A DNA stretch of 6,364 nucleotides from Candidatus Njordarchaeota archaeon (lineage in GTDB: Archaea > Asgardarchaeota > Njordarchaeia > Njordarchaeales > Njordarchaeaceae): the NCBI GenBank assembly GCA_029856625.1, contig JAHKLG010000082.1, forward strand, positions 1 through 6,364, given 5' to 3'. Position 1 is the stretch's first letter; each line of letters begins with the position of its first letter. The notes beneath the pieces were generated by a model, which saw only the letters and a program-made list of their open reading frames with translations, searched no databases and was not told the origin of the DNA. Made by a program: the position numbers and the translations under genes. Below are positions 5,626 through 6,364 of the stretch, in pieces.

Positions 5626-5976
5626 TTCATGCAAGGCACTTAAAAGGAGATTATAAAGATCATGAGCAGACACTCCGGGAGCAGACATCACGTAGATCCA
5701 TTTATCCTCCTTATATTTCAGAATGATTATTACTCCCTGACCTTTAATATTGGCAGCAACGAATCTTTCTGGAGTTCTTTCAATAACTGAGAATCTGATG
5801 TCACCAATATTAAAACCAGTTATGCTCTCATCGTCCCATGCTTTAAAGACGGGTTCTAACGGGGGAGACCAATCTGGAGGAGAGACCCATATAACGTTTC
5901 CAGACGAGTCGTAAATCATAGCTCCACGCAAGATTCCTTGGTTTATTAGGTTTTGAAGAGCGTTTTCAAGCGGCAT
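5620..5976 (-). CDS. Profilin-like small protein (candidate archaeal profilin; Roadblock-type fold an alternative)
   Basis: A 118-residue protein of profilin size and pattern: an N-terminal helix (3-14), a strand GAMIYDSSGNVIWVS (18-32), a spacer with a helix (38-47), TGFNIGDIRFSVIERTP (53-69), KGQGVIIILKY (78-88), WIYVMSAPG (93-101) and a C-terminal helix (103-116). Eukaryotic profilins follow the same order, with TG-h-x-h-G-x-x-[KR]-[YF]-x-VI in the middle, a Gly-rich turn before the GV-h-I strand, and a terminal helix. In profilins this fold binds actin and, through both termini, poly-proline. Roadblock/LC7 proteins share the general alpha/beta layout and are the main alternative. The start is taken at ATG 5976 because GAGGTCA (minus, 5988-5982) is 5 bases upstream; a TTG at 5997 would overlap that SD. 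It sits downstream of ileS with a 90-base gap and its own TATA-like site. Confidence 0.6.
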   Translation of the reverse strand: MPLENALQNLINQGILRGAMIYDSSGNVIWVSPPDWSPPLEPVFKAWDDESITGFNIGDIRFSVIERTPERFVAANIKGQGVIIILKYKEDKWIYVMSAPGVSAHDLYNLLLSALHES

Positions 5977-5981
5977 GATTT

Positions 5982-6034
5982 TGACCTCTAAAGGCAATAA
6001 ATGTTAAGTTAATACGGAAAAACATCTTTTTAAG
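5982..6034 (-). promoter_or_regulatory. Putative promoter and ribosome binding site of the profilin-like gene
   Basis: On the minus strand, CTTAAAAAG (6034-6026) is TATA-like. A start about 25 bases further (about 6004) gives a leader of about 28 bases that includes GAGGTCA (5988-5982) before ATG 5976. This suggests expression independent of ileS. Confidence 0.45.
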
Positions 6035-6044
6035 AATTTAGGGA

Positions 6045-6066
6045 GGGTTAAAGGTAAGAAAAATGA
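6045..6066 (-). terminator. Weak T-rich terminator after ileS
   Basis: Directly after the ileS stop the minus strand reads CATTTTTCTTACCTTT, a pyrimidine/T-rich stretch of the type that ends archaeal transcripts. No hairpin is evident. Confidence 0.3.
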
Positions 6067-6364
6067 TCAAATTTTCTCTATTCCGATTCTTACAGTATAT
6101 TTCTCGATCTTCCATTCTTTTACGTAACCCTTTGCTTCGTTAAATATGATCTCCCTAGCCCTAGTCTCATTCTTTATGTATTCTAGAAGCTCCTTGTTTA
6201 ACATTAATTTGATTTCATCAGGAAGAATCATTGTAACCATGATTTTATCCTCTATGTCTAAGTCAAGCTCTTTTCTCATTTCCTGAATCCTTCTCACAAG
6301 CTCCCTTGCGTAACCCTCCGCAATAAGCTCTGGAGGTCTCTCTGTATCAATGAATACCCAACCA
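6067..6364 (-). CDS. ileS: Isoleucyl-tRNA synthetase, C-terminal end (partial, cut by right edge)
   Basis: The frame is open from the window edge to TGA 6069-6067 and yields 98 residues. ELIAEGYARELVRRIQEMRK followed by ELDLDIEDKI is the hallmark of the C-terminal domain of archaeal/eukaryotic-type IleRS (also seen in related class I synthetases), and the final part (EAKGYVKEWKIEKYTVRIGI) fits the same family. The enzyme charges tRNA-Ile in the cytoplasm; the catalytic HIGH/KMSKS core, the editing domain and most of the roughly 1,000-residue protein lie outside the window. The GTG at 6297 is an internal Val codon, not a start. It is upstream of the profilin-like gene on the same strand. Confidence 0.9.
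   Translation of the reverse strand, partial: GWVFIDTERPPELIAEGYARELVRRIQEMRKELDLDIEDKIMVTMILPDEIKLMLNKELLEYIKNETRAREIIFNEAKGYVKEWKIEKYTVRIGIEKI

Noticed and set aside
5301..5639. 112-codon minus-strand frame
   Set aside because: It is antisense to the well-supported gene at 4969-5625 and its composition (Ser/Cys/Thr-rich) is that of a shadow frame.

Overview
The window looks like archaeal chromosome, AT-rich, probably from a thermophilic member of the TACK/Asgard side of Archaea. The evidence is an archaeal-type IleRS C-terminus, an HycI-type [NiFe]-hydrogenase maturation protease, an archaeal class III-like sirtuin, heavy AGA/AGG arginine use, GTG/TTG starts, T/A-rich TATA elements of the archaeal type 20-30 bases before likely transcription starts, and Shine-Dalgarno (SD) motifs of GGAGG/GGTG type. 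The exact phylum cannot be decided from this sequence alone.

Layout. Positions 1-2645 hold minus-strand genes: a cut-off Lys/Arg-rich protein (1-161), a YafJ-like class II glutamine amidotransferase (173-898), a Sir2 deacylase (1056-1799), a three-helix PQ-loop/SemiSWEET-like membrane protein (1847-2095) and a hydrogenase maturation protease (2154-2645, start revised to a TTG with a strong SD). The last three have gaps of 47-58 bases and may form an operon. Positions 2646-3201 carry no convincing gene. This gap holds a strikingly G-skewed segment bounded by G-runs on the plus strand on the left and on the minus strand on the right, plus a 14-base palindrome and a promoter. Positions 3202-3900 (plus) encode a nucleotidyltransferase-like protein whose two expected catalytic Asp residues both read as Asn. 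It converges, with a 12-base overlap, on a DHH/DHHA1 phosphoesterase (3889-4839, minus). A divergent promoter region (4840-4968) separates that gene from an unrecognised 218-residue protein (4969-5625, plus), whose stop overlaps by 6 bases the stop of a 118-residue profilin-like protein (5620-5976, minus). The window closes with the C-terminal end of isoleucyl-tRNA synthetase (6067-6364, minus, cut by the edge).

How the genes relate. Most look like unrelated housekeeping or accessory functions: amidotransfer, protein deacylation, hydrogenase assembly, small nucleotide turnover and translation. The most interesting items are the profilin-like gene, which would point to actin-related cytoskeletal control if confirmed; the apparently catalytically dead nucleotidyltransferase; and the 2703-2874 G/C-skewed inverted-repeat segment. 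Three gene starts were moved inward because clear SD sequences lie just before internal start codons (2645, 4839, 5976).
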